A stretch of DNA of 10,955 nt from Sulfuricellaceae bacterium. Its GTDB lineage: Bacteria; Pseudomonadota; Gammaproteobacteria; Burkholderiales; UBA9220. Positions 1-5,966 of the stretch are shown here, piece after piece. The notes under the pieces are model-generated. The model made no database searches. It saw nothing but the letters and a program-made list of their open reading frames with translations, and had not been told where the DNA came from. Within the stretch, counting starts at the first letter, position 1. Each line of letters starts with the position of its first letter. Made by a program: the position numbers and the translations under genes. The stretch is taken from contig JAIOJO010000412.1 in the NCBI GenBank assembly GCA_019911985.1, positions 1 through 10,955 on the forward strand, given 5' to 3'.

Positions 1-154
1 GTCATGCCCATGCCCTTGTGGTTTGCGCTTGGAGTTTTGTCCGAACCGAGGGCGCGTAGAACCCGTTTTCAGGTAGGGTCGCCTGCCCAAGCCGGATACC
101 GCCTGACGACCGGCGGGAACCGGCATTATTCTCCCTATGCCCGCCGGTCGAGCG
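1..154. other. Non-coding flank with a perfect inverted repeat
   Basis: No gene is convincing here. The sequence CGACCGGCGGG (107-117) is mirrored by CCCGCCGGTCG (140-150), an 11-bp perfect inverted repeat with a 22-base spacer. It begins 4 bases past the stop codon of the minus-strand transporter gene. No T-run follows on either strand, so it is not a standard intrinsic terminator; it could be a REP-like element or an mRNA 3'-end stabiliser. On the minus strand an ATG at 126-124 with an upstream GGGAGA opens a frame that stays open to the window edge (42 codons, ending in a Gly-His-rich stretch). That ATG lies in the loop of the hairpin, its product is not recognisable, and I do not call it a gene. 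Confidence 0.4.
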
Positions 155-949
155 TCATAGTAAATCGGATGCCATGCGTATGGCTAGAACATACAGTAAA
201 AAGGCAAAAGCTTTTTTGAGTTTGGCTACCGGCAGGCGGTGCGCCAATCGGGCGCCGAACGGGGCGGTCAACATGCTGGCAGCCGCCAAGCCGGCGAGGG
301 CGGGCAGGTAAAGAAAGCCCACGCTAGCGGCGGGCAGATCCGCCACTTTTAGGCCGCTGGCAATATAGGCCGCCGTACCCGCCAGCGCAATGGGGAAACC
401 GATGGCCGCCGAGGTGCCGATGGCGCGATGCATGGAAATATTGCACCACGTCATAAACGGCACCGATAAGGTGCCGCCGCCGATGCCGACCAGGCTGGAG
501 ACGCCCCCTATGACGCCACCGGCGGCCAACATGCCGGGAGGCGAGGGGAGCTGGCGGGATGGCTTGGGCCGCAGGTTGAGCAACATTTGCGTGCCGACGT
601 AAAGTTCGAAGCAGACGAAAAAACCCTTGAGAAACGGCGTGGAAAGGTGCGATGCGAGTAGGGAGCCGGCCAGGGTGCCGAGCACAATGCCCGGCGTAAT
701 GACGCCAACTATCCGCCAATCGACAGCGCCGTGGCTGTGGTGAGCGCGTAGCGATGAGAGCGAGGTGAACAAAATGCTGGCTAGCGAGGTGCCGATGGCA
801 AGGTGCAGGATATGGCCGTCGGGAAAGTGCTGGGCGGCAAAAGCCAAGGACAGAACCGGCACGATCACCAGGCCGCCGCCTACGCCGAGAAGGCCGGCCA
901 GCAATCCGACGAAGGCGCCGGTTAGCGCATACAGCAGGGCGAAGTCCAT
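155..949 (-). CDS. TauE/SafE (YfcA-like) family membrane transporter, putative sulfite/anion exporter
   Basis: This 264-residue protein is almost entirely hydrophobic, with about eight probable membrane segments in two homologous halves, as expected for the TauE/SafE family in the inner membrane. Each half carries the family signature: GVGGGLVIVPVL (residues 22-33) with AIGTS (51-55), and GIGGGTLSVPFM (155-166) with AIGTS (176-180). Length is normal for the family. Known members have been linked to export of sulfite, sulfoacetate or other organosulfur anions, but the substrate cannot be read from sequence and no sulfur-metabolism gene sits nearby. The ATG at 949 lies 6 bases after the stop of the EVE-domain gene, which suggests co-transcription; the ribosome binding site is weak. 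It appears to be the last gene of the minus-strand unit. Family assignment is secure, substrate unknown. Confidence 0.9.
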   Translation of the reverse strand: MDFALLYALTGAFVGLLAGLLGVGGGLVIVPVLSLAFAAQHFPDGHILHLAIGTSLASILFTSLSSLRAHHSHGAVDWRIVGVITPGIVLGTLAGSLLASHLSTPFLKGFFVCFELYVGTQMLLNLRPKPSRQLPSPPGMLAAGGVIGGVSSLVGIGGGTLSVPFMTWCNISMHRAIGTSAAIGFPIALAGTAAYIASGLKVADLPAASVGFLYLPALAGLAAASMLTAPFGARLAHRLPVAKLKKAFAFLLYVLAIRMASDLL

Positions 950-955
950 ATTCGC

Positions 956-1417
956 TCAGCTTTGCAGCAGGCCGACGATGAACTCCCATTCTTTCGGGTC
1001 CAGCGGCGTGATCGACAAGCGGTTGCCCTTTTGCAGAATACGCATGTTCGCCAGTTCGGGATGCAGGCGCAATTCCGGCAGGCCGAGAAGGCGGGTTTTG
1101 CGCACGAACTTTACGTCAACATTGAACCAGCGGGGTTTTTCCGGGCTTGCTTTGGCATCGAAATATTTGTGGCCGGGTTCGAACTGGAGGCGATCGGGGT
1201 AGGCGGCGCAGGCAACTTCGGCCAAACCGGCGATCCCCGGTTCGGCGCAACTGGAGTGGTAAAATAAGACTTGGTCGCCCGGCCGCATTTGGTCGCGCAT
1301 GAAATTGCGTGCCTGGTAATTGCGCACCCCGTACCAGTCGATGGACTGGTCGGGAAGGGCGGCGAGATCGTCGATGCTGAGTTCGGAAGGTTCGGATTTC
1401 ATCAGCCAGTAACGCAT
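956..1417 (-). CDS. EVE domain-containing protein
   Basis: The 153-residue product begins MRYWLMKSEPSELSIDDL and matches the stand-alone EVE family. Other family landmarks are GVRNYQARNFMRD (residues 30-42), the YHSS...EPGIAG stretch (53-64) and RLSITPLD (133-140) near the end. EVE is a PUA-like fold; known members bind nucleic acid with modified bases such as 5-methylcytosine or N6-methyladenine, and EVE also occurs fused to restriction and RNA-modification enzymes. The physiological role of the stand-alone bacterial form is not established. I start it at 1417, because the frame upstream to 1498 adds 27 residues with no family likeness that overlap the preceding gene. It follows fau by 13 bases and precedes the TauE gene by 6, so it is probably translated from the same mRNA. 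Family is certain, cellular role open. Confidence 0.93.
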   Translation of the reverse strand: MRYWLMKSEPSELSIDDLAALPDQSIDWYGVRNYQARNFMRDQMRPGDQVLFYHSSCAEPGIAGLAEVACAAYPDRLQFEPGHKYFDAKASPEKPRWFNVDVKFVRKTRLLGLPELRLHPELANMRILQKGNRLSITPLDPKEWEFIVGLLQS

Positions 1418-1430
1418 TACGGTTCTTTCT

Positions 1431-2021
1431 TTATTCAGGGGGGCAGTGGGGAAAGCGGTAAATATGCGCTTCCGTAATGACGGCGTCCAGAGGGGCATCC
1501 CATGGGTCGCGGGGCAGTGGCCCGGTTTTTTGGCATTCGAAGCCGACGCCGATCAGCCGCGGCTTGCGCCAGTGCAGGCGTGGGTGCAGGTAAGCCAGAC
1601 TGGCGTCGTAAAATCCCCCGCCCATGCCTAAGCGGTTGCCTTGGGCATCGAAGCCGACCAGGGGCACGAACAGCACATCCAGCCGGGAAGCCCGCACTTG
1701 GTGGGCCGAGTTATGTTCGGGTATGCCGAAGCGGTTGTGGTACCAGTCGGGCACGGCGCTGAGGCGGCCAAAGCGCAGGCGCAACTGCCCCGGCGGCGGC
1801 ACTATCGGCAGAAAACACGCCCGTTTCATTCGCAATGCTTGGTTGAGCAGGGGCAGCAAGTCCATTTCGCCGTCATTGGCCAAGTAAAAGCCAATGCGGC
1901 GGTAACGCAGCAACAATGGGCGCGCGAGGCGCTGTAGACGCTGGGCCGCGCGGCGGCGCTCGGCGGGCGGTATTTCCCGGCGCTTGGCGCGCAAGACGCG
2001 GCGTAATTCGCGCTTATTCAT
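1431..2021 (-). CDS. fau: 5-formyltetrahydrofolate cyclo-ligase
   Basis: Also called ygfA. The enzyme converts 5-formyl-THF to 5,10-methenyl-THF using ATP in the cytoplasm, returning an otherwise dead-end folate to one-carbon metabolism. The 196-residue length fits the family. Visible landmarks are the basic N-terminal helix (KRELRRVLRAKRR, residues 3-15), DVLFVPLVGFD (115-125), the nucleotide-binding RLGMGGGFYD (130-139) and WDAPLDAVITE (173-183) near the C-terminus. The ATG at 2021 is the only reasonable start, although no clear Shine-Dalgarno sequence precedes it. The gene follows the 6S RNA gene by about 40 bases, the same ssrS-fau order as in Escherichia coli and many other gammaproteobacteria, where the two are co-transcribed. 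The EVE-domain gene follows after 13 bases. Confidence 0.95.
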   Translation of the reverse strand: MNKRELRRVLRAKRREIPPAERRRAAQRLQRLARPLLLRYRRIGFYLANDGEMDLLPLLNQALRMKRACFLPIVPPPGQLRLRFGRLSAVPDWYHNRFGIPEHNSAHQVRASRLDVLFVPLVGFDAQGNRLGMGGGFYDASLAYLHPRLHWRKPRLIGVGFECQKTGPLPRDPWDAPLDAVITEAHIYRFPHCPPE

Positions 2022-2061
2022 GGGGTCGAGTGAGAAAGGAGTGCCTGGAGACAGAATTAAA

Positions 2062-2236
2062 ATCCCCCGCAGATGCCGTCAGACCATCATCTTGAACCTA
2101 CGGGTTCAAGTGGCTGCCACCCGGGCTGCATCAGGTGCATCCGCAAGGGATGCTCACAACAGCGGCCTGTAGGCGGCTACCAAGCTAGATATATTGGTTC
2201 AAAGAATATATAGCCTAAACGAACAACGCAGGGGAT
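2062..2236 (-). ncRNA. ssrS: 6S RNA
   Basis: 6S RNA mimics an open promoter and sequesters sigma70 RNA polymerase in stationary phase. On the minus strand the 5' end ATCCCCTGCG (from 2236) pairs with a 3' GCGGGGGAT (to 2062), giving the closing stem of a molecule of about 175 nt, against 184 in E. coli. Near the 3' end, CTTGAACC-CGTA-GGTTCAAG (2110-2091) matches the equivalent conserved hairpin of the E. coli RNA (CUUGAACC...GGUUCAAG). A GTGAGCAT motif followed by a GCATCC/GGATGC hairpin (2153-2137) lies in the middle. The position between zapA and fau is the standard one for this gene. T-rich sequence follows the closing stem. No convincing separate promoter is visible, so processing from a zapA read-through transcript is possible. 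End points are approximate, set by the stem. Confidence 0.9.
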
Positions 2237-2263
2237 AACCCTTCAAGGCTTGTTGCGTGCCTT

Positions 2264-2572
2264 TTAAAACAGTTCGTCTTGATCGGTCATGGCTTGATCA
2301 AGATGAGATTCCATGGTTTTCATTCTACGCTTAAACTCACCTACGTCAAAGCCGCCGGCCACGCGGGTGGAGAGGAATTCATGGGCGATGTTCAATGCGG
2401 CCATAATGGCGATGCGTTCGACGCCGATGACTTTGCCGCTGTCGCGGATTTCATGCATTTTCCGGTCGAGGTAATCGACCGCTTCGAGGAGTTCGTCCTG
2501 TTCGTCTTCCGGGCAGGCGACGCGGAATTCTCGCCCCATGATGGTGACGTCCAAACCCTTGGCCGAACTCAT
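2264..2572 (-). CDS. zapA: Cell division protein ZapA
   Basis: ZapA binds FtsZ in the cytoplasm and promotes bundling of protofilaments at the division ring. The 102-residue product has the usual two parts: an N-terminal globular domain (GLDVTIMGREFRVACPEDE, residues 6-24, then a YLDRKMHEIRDSGK segment) and a C-terminal helix/coiled coil that mediates dimer and tetramer formation. The IERIA/NIAHE-type stretch typical of the family appears as VERIAIMAALNIAHEFL (about 51-67). Its ATG overlaps the stop of the upstream small coiled-coil gene by 4 bases (ATGA), and AGGAG lies 7 bases before the ATG, inside that gene. The two are therefore very likely translationally coupled. 6S RNA follows 27 bases after the stop. 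Confidence 0.95.
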   Translation of the reverse strand: MSSAKGLDVTIMGREFRVACPEDEQDELLEAVDYLDRKMHEIRDSGKVIGVERIAIMAALNIAHEFLSTRVAGGFDVGEFKRRMKTMESHLDQAMTDQDELF

Positions 2573-2769
2573 GCGCCATCTCCTGGCAGGGTGAGCAACA
2601 TCGATTCCAGGCGGCTCGCCGCAGTGCTGATTTTTTCGTTCATGCGCTTGTTATCGTTGAGGGCGTTGGCTAGTTCCTGACGCAACTGGGAATTCTCCGC
2701 GCGTAGGTGCTGGCATAGCTGCACGGCCTGGGCAACTTTTTCTTCGAGGGCAGTCAGTTCCGCTTCCAT
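2569..2769 (-). CDS. Small coiled-coil protein, TIGR02449 family (ZapB-like)
   Basis: A 66-residue protein that is nearly one continuous amphipathic helix rich in Glu, Gln, Leu and Asn: residues 1-50 show regular heptad-like spacing (ALEEKVAQAVQLCQHLRAENSQL and onward). Such proteins are found directly before zapA in many gammaproteobacteria and are annotated as TIGR02449. By size, composition and partner they resemble the division factor ZapB, and a role at the FtsZ ring is an inference. I start at the ATG at 2769, which fits the usual family length. A longer version from a TTG at 2805 would add 12 residues, but that TTG coincides with a candidate -35 box and has no ribosome binding site. 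It overlaps zapA by 4 bases. Confidence 0.85.
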   Translation of the reverse strand: MEAELTALEEKVAQAVQLCQHLRAENSQLRQELANALNDNKRMNEKISTAASRLESMLLTLPGDGA

Positions 2770-2775
2770 ACGCTC

Positions 2776-2805
2776 ACTATAATTTGGAAAATCCAGTAGG
2801 GTCAA
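2776..2805 (-). promoter_or_regulatory. Candidate sigma70 promoter of the zapB-like/zapA/6S unit
   Basis: On the minus strand TTGACC (2805-2800) and TATAGT (2781-2776) are separated by 18 bases, close to the consensus. Transcription would start around 2770-2767, that is on or beside the ATG at 2769, implying a leaderless or almost leaderless mRNA. Alternatively the true start codon or promoter differs. This is the best hexamer pair I see upstream of the unit. Confidence 0.45.
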
Positions 2806-2971
2806 CTGGTAACGCTTAATTTTAAAAGTATTTTGGAGAGAAATCCAGCTTGACGTGCCCGTTTCGGCTTGGGCGATGGCCTTAGTCGGCCAATCGGCTA
2901 TGCTTGCGCTGCACGGACTTGAGGCGGCCCGGCCCCGCCGCCGGTTGGGAGCGGGGTTCCGCCTTGGCAGG

Positions 2972-3001
2972 CAGATGCCTCTGCGCCATCTGTGCTATTC
3001 T
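2972..3001 (+). promoter_or_regulatory. Candidate extended -10 promoter of slt with an inverted repeat
   Basis: TGCTATTCT (2993-3001) fits an extended -10 element, 88 bases before the slt ATG. The -35 region is poor but is occupied by an inverted repeat, CAGATG (2972-2977) and CATCTG (2987-2992), with a 9-base spacer. That placement would suit a regulator binding site. The remainder of the divergent region (2806-2971) shows no gene or clear structure. Confidence 0.3.
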
Positions 3002-3020
3002 GCCTCATAAATGTATCCGA

Positions 3021-3061
3021 TCCGCTGTCCGGGCGGAGCGAGCCGTCCCCGATATGCGGGG
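3021..3061 (+). promoter_or_regulatory. Two small hairpins in the slt leader
   Basis: TCCGC (3021-3025) pairs with GCGGA (3033-3037), and CCCCG (3047-3051) pairs with CGGGG (3057-3061), the second followed by TGTTTTCTC. The second resembles a short, weak intrinsic terminator or attenuator 27 bases before the slt ATG. Stems of five pairs are short enough to arise by chance in GC-rich DNA. Confidence 0.25.
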
Positions 3062-3088
3062 TGTTTTCTCAAATATTAGTAGCCGGGT

Positions 3089-5011
3089 ATGCCCAAACTC
3101 TTATTTTTTTTCGGGGCGCTGATTTTTGCCCCTTTTGCCGCTGCCGACCAGGATGCCGTATTCCTCGCTGCACGGGAAGCTTTCCGGGTGGGCGATGCCG
3201 CACAGGTGGCTGCCGCCGCGCCGCAATTGCAAAATTATGTCCTTTATCCCTACGTCTTGTATTGGCAGGCCCTACAGCAACTGGACAACACCCGGCCGGA
3301 GGCGATACGCGGCACGCTCAACAGCCTGAGTGCAACGCCCTTGGCCGACCGCTTGCGCGGCGAATGGCTAAAGCGGATGGGGAAAAAACAAGATTGGGCT
3401 TCTTTTTCTCTTGAATACCCGTTTTTGGAAAAACCTGACGCGGAATTGACTTGCTACGCCCTCCAGGCGCGGCAAGCGCAGAACGATGGCTCTGCTTTGG
3501 ACGAGGCGAAACGCTTGTGGCTAGAAGGCCGCACCCTGCCCGCGAGTTGTACGCCGCTGTTCGACGCGCTGGCGGCGAAAGGGCGTCTCTCGGTCAACGA
3601 GGTATGGGTGCGAATTCGCCTTGCGTTGGAAAGCGGGAATCTTAGCGTGGCGAGACAGGCGGCCGATTATCTGCCTGCAGGCGAACGCTTGGCCGATCTG
3701 GATAAGGCCGCGGACAATCCGTCGCATTTACTGGAACACCGGGGATTCAATTTGAAACATAGGGTCGGCCGGGAGTTGGCGATGTTTGCCTTGGATCGAT
3801 TGGCGCGTAGCCAACCGGCGCTGGCACAGGCATATTGGGAAAAAATGCGCGCCCATTTCAGCGCGCCCGACCAAGCGCATGTCTGGGGATTGCTGGCTTA
3901 CCGCGCCGCCCGCAAGCACGATCCGGTCGCTTTGGCCTGGTACCGCAAGGCGGATAAAGCGTCCTTGAGCGACGAACAAATAGAGTGGGAGGCGCGGGAA
4001 GCCCTACGTCTGCGTGAATGGGGGGAGGTGTCGGCGGCTATTGGCGCCCTCTCGCCTGAGGAACAGCAAAAAGGCAATTGGCGTTATTGGAAGGCTCGGG
4101 CGCTTAAGGAGCAGGGTAAGCTTGCGGCGGCAAATGCTATTTTTGCGCCGCTGTCGGCGGAAGCCAATTTTTACGGACAACTTGCCGATGATGAGTTGGG
4201 GGTGGCGATGAGTGCGCCCGCCGAGGACTATAAAGCCAATGACAACGAAATTCGCGAGGTGAGCCAATTGCCTGGGATACAGCGGGCATTGACCTTGTAT
4301 CGGCTGAATCTGAGGATTGAGGCGGTGAAGGAATGGATTTGGACGATACGTGGTTTCAACGATCACCAGTTGCTGGCGGCGGCGGAGTTGGCGCGGCGTA
4401 ACGAGTGGTACGATCGGGCGATCAACACGGCGGAGAAGACGCAACAGTTGCACGATTTCAGCCTGCGCTTTCCCATACCCCACGCCGATGTGATGGCCTC
4501 TTATAGCCGTCAGCGCGGCTTGGATGGTGCCTGGGTTTATGGCTTGATTCGCCAGGAAAGCCGCTTTATTCCGGTTGCGCGTTCCAATGTGGGCGCTAGC
4601 GGATTGATGCAAATCATGCCGGCCACGGCGCGCTGGATCGCTAAAAAAATGGGTGTCGATAATTTCCGTCAATCCGCCGTTACCGACCTCGATACCAATA
4701 TTGCATTCGGCACCTTTTACCTGAAACACGTGCTCGACCGGTTCGACGGTCAGACTTTACCTGCCACGGCCGCTTACAATGCCGGGCCGGGCCGGGCCAG
4801 CCGCTGGCGCGACGACAAGCCGATGGAAGGCGCTATTTATGCCGAGTCCATCCCTTTCAGCGAAACGCGGGATTACGTGCAAAAGGTCATGAGCAATGCC
4901 GTCTATTATTCGACGGTTCTGGGTCGCGGTTTGCGCTCCTTGAAAGCGCGCCTGGGGGTCATCAAAGCTGTCGGGAACGATAGCGGCAATGAAAATAATC
5001 GGGATAACTAA
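3089..5011 (+). CDS. slt: Soluble lytic murein transglycosylase (Slt70 type)
   Basis: This periplasmic enzyme cleaves the MurNAc-GlcNAc bond of peptidoglycan, leaving 1,6-anhydro-MurNAc ends, in wall turnover and recycling. The 640-residue precursor is close to E. coli Slt70 (645). A signal peptide is evident (MPKLLFFFGALIFAPFAAA, residues 1-19). Residues of about 25-460 form the helical U-shaped domain, rich in Ala/Leu/Trp repeats, and the C-terminal lysozyme-like SLT domain spans about 470-600. Within it are the catalytic Glu490 in RQESRF, the GASGLMQIMPATA motif just after it, and AAYNAGPG (561-568). All key residues are present. The start has only a weak ribosome binding site. The next gene follows by 27 bases, so slt probably leads an slt-SDR-cca transcript. 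Confidence 0.95.
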   Translation: MPKLLFFFGALIFAPFAAADQDAVFLAAREAFRVGDAAQVAAAAPQLQNYVLYPYVLYWQALQQLDNTRPEAIRGTLNSLSATPLADRLRGEWLKRMGKKQDWASFSLEYPFLEKPDAELTCYALQARQAQNDGSALDEAKRLWLEGRTLPASCTPLFDALAAKGRLSVNEVWVRIRLALESGNLSVARQAADYLPAGERLADLDKAADNPSHLLEHRGFNLKHRVGRELAMFALDRLARSQPALAQAYWEKMRAHFSAPDQAHVWGLLAYRAARKHDPVALAWYRKADKASLSDEQIEWEAREALRLREWGEVSAAIGALSPEEQQKGNWRYWKARALKEQGKLAAANAIFAPLSAEANFYGQLADDELGVAMSAPAEDYKANDNEIREVSQLPGIQRALTLYRLNLRIEAVKEWIWTIRGFNDHQLLAAAELARRNEWYDRAINTAEKTQQLHDFSLRFPIPHADVMASYSRQRGLDGAWVYGLIRQESRFIPVARSNVGASGLMQIMPATARWIAKKMGVDNFRQSAVTDLDTNIAFGTFYLKHVLDRFDGQTLPATAAYNAGPGRASRWRDDKPMEGAIYAESIPFSETRDYVQKVMSNAVYYSTVLGRGLRSLKARLGVIKAVGNDSGNENNRDN

Positions 5012-5038
5012 GATGCGAAGTCGAAGTCGGGGAGCGGC

Positions 5039-5962
5039 GTGCAAATAACATCGGTCTGTGTATTGGGCGGCTCGGGATTTGTCGGCCGCCATCTCGTCAA
5101 TGAACTGTATCGGCGCGGTTATCGGATCAAGGTGCTGACCCGCAACCGGGAAAAGGCGCGGGATTTGTGGGTCTTGCCCAATGTCGATGTGGTCGAGGCC
5201 GACATCGGCGACGAGGCGGAGTTGTGCCGCCAATTGGCCGGAATGGACGCCGCTATCAATTTGGTCGGCATCCTCCATCAGCGCCGGGAAGGCGATTTCC
5301 GCCGCCTCCATGCCGATTTGCCGCTCAAAGTGGCTAAAGCTTGTTTGGCGGCGGGTGTGCCGCGCTTGCTGCATATGAGCGCACTTCAAGCCGACGAGCG
5401 CGGACCGAGCGCCTATTTGCGCTCCAAGGGCTGGGGCGAAACCCGTGTGCTGGATGGCGCTGCTCACGGCTTGGCCGTCACGGTATTCCGCCCTTCGGTT
5501 ATTTTTGGGCCGGGGGATGCTTTCCTTAATTTGTTCGCTCGCTTGTTGCGCTGGCTCCCCGTCGTTGCCTTGGCCTGTCCTTATGCGCGCTTCCAGCCGG
5601 TGTTTGTGGGCGACGTGGCGCGTGTTTTCGCCGAGAGCTTGGAGCGGCCGGAAACCTTCGGCCGCCGCTACGATTTATGCGGGCCGCGAGCTTATTCCTT
5701 ACGCCAACTGGTGGTGTTGGTCGGGCGCTTTAGCGGCCATGCGCGGCCCATCGTCAGTCTCGGCCATCGGCTGTCTTACCTGCAGGCTTGGGTGATGGAG
5801 ATGTTGCCGGGCAGCCTGCTGACTCGCGACAACGTATTGTCGATGCAAGCGGACAGCGTTTGCGTCTGCCCCTTTCCGCCTGAATTCGGTTTCGCGCCAA
5901 CGGCCTTGGAGGCGGTGGCCCCCTCCTATTTGGCGCCGCTGGGGCGCATTATCGGACGCTAG
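5039..5962 (+). CDS. NAD(P)-binding SDR protein, complex I NDUFA9-like family
   Basis: A 307-residue atypical short-chain dehydrogenase/epimerase. The N-terminal Rossmann fold shows GGSGFVG (residues 10-16) followed by a basic LTRNREK stretch (33-39), which suggests NADP(H) preference. A YLRSK sequence (126-130) occupies the position of the SDR YxxxK pair, followed by the RPSVIFGPGD loop (151-160) and RFQPVFVGDVA (184-194), as in proteins annotated 'complex I NDUFA9 subunit family'. The bacterial members are not known to be part of NADH dehydrogenase, and no nuo genes are in this window; the substrate is unknown. The start is GTG at 5039, supported by GGGGAG at 5029-5034 and by the glycine motif falling at the usual distance. 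The cca gene follows after 4 bases, so the two are probably co-translated. Confidence 0.85.
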   Translation: MQITSVCVLGGSGFVGRHLVNELYRRGYRIKVLTRNREKARDLWVLPNVDVVEADIGDEAELCRQLAGMDAAINLVGILHQRREGDFRRLHADLPLKVAKACLAAGVPRLLHMSALQADERGPSAYLRSKGWGETRVLDGAAHGLAVTVFRPSVIFGPGDAFLNLFARLLRWLPVVALACPYARFQPVFVGDVARVFAESLERPETFGRRYDLCGPRAYSLRQLVVLVGRFSGHARPIVSLGHRLSYLQAWVMEMLPGSLLTRDNVLSMQADSVCVCPFPPEFGFAPTALEAVAPSYLAPLGRIIGR

Positions 5963-5966
5963 CCGG

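Noticed and set aside
1..126. Open minus-strand frame from ATG at 126 to the window edge, with GGGAGA upstream
   Set aside because: Only 42 codons, unrecognised product, and the start lies inside the loop of a perfect hairpin; kept only as a note.
324..989. Long minus-strand frame of 221 codons overlapping the transporter gene
   Set aside because: Arg/His/Pro-rich, low-complexity composition typical of an out-of-frame reading of GC-rich coding DNA; the TauE frame has clear family motifs.
2770..2805. Longer zapB-like protein starting at TTG 2805
   Set aside because: No ribosome binding site, longer than the usual family size, and the TTG falls in a -35-like box.
4004..4729. Antisense frame of 241 codons inside slt
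   Set aside because: slt has intact motifs through this whole segment; the antisense product has no recognisable family feature.
4757..5467. Antisense frame of 236 codons across the slt end and the SDR start
   Set aside because: Spans two well-supported genes on the other strand and has no recognisable motif.
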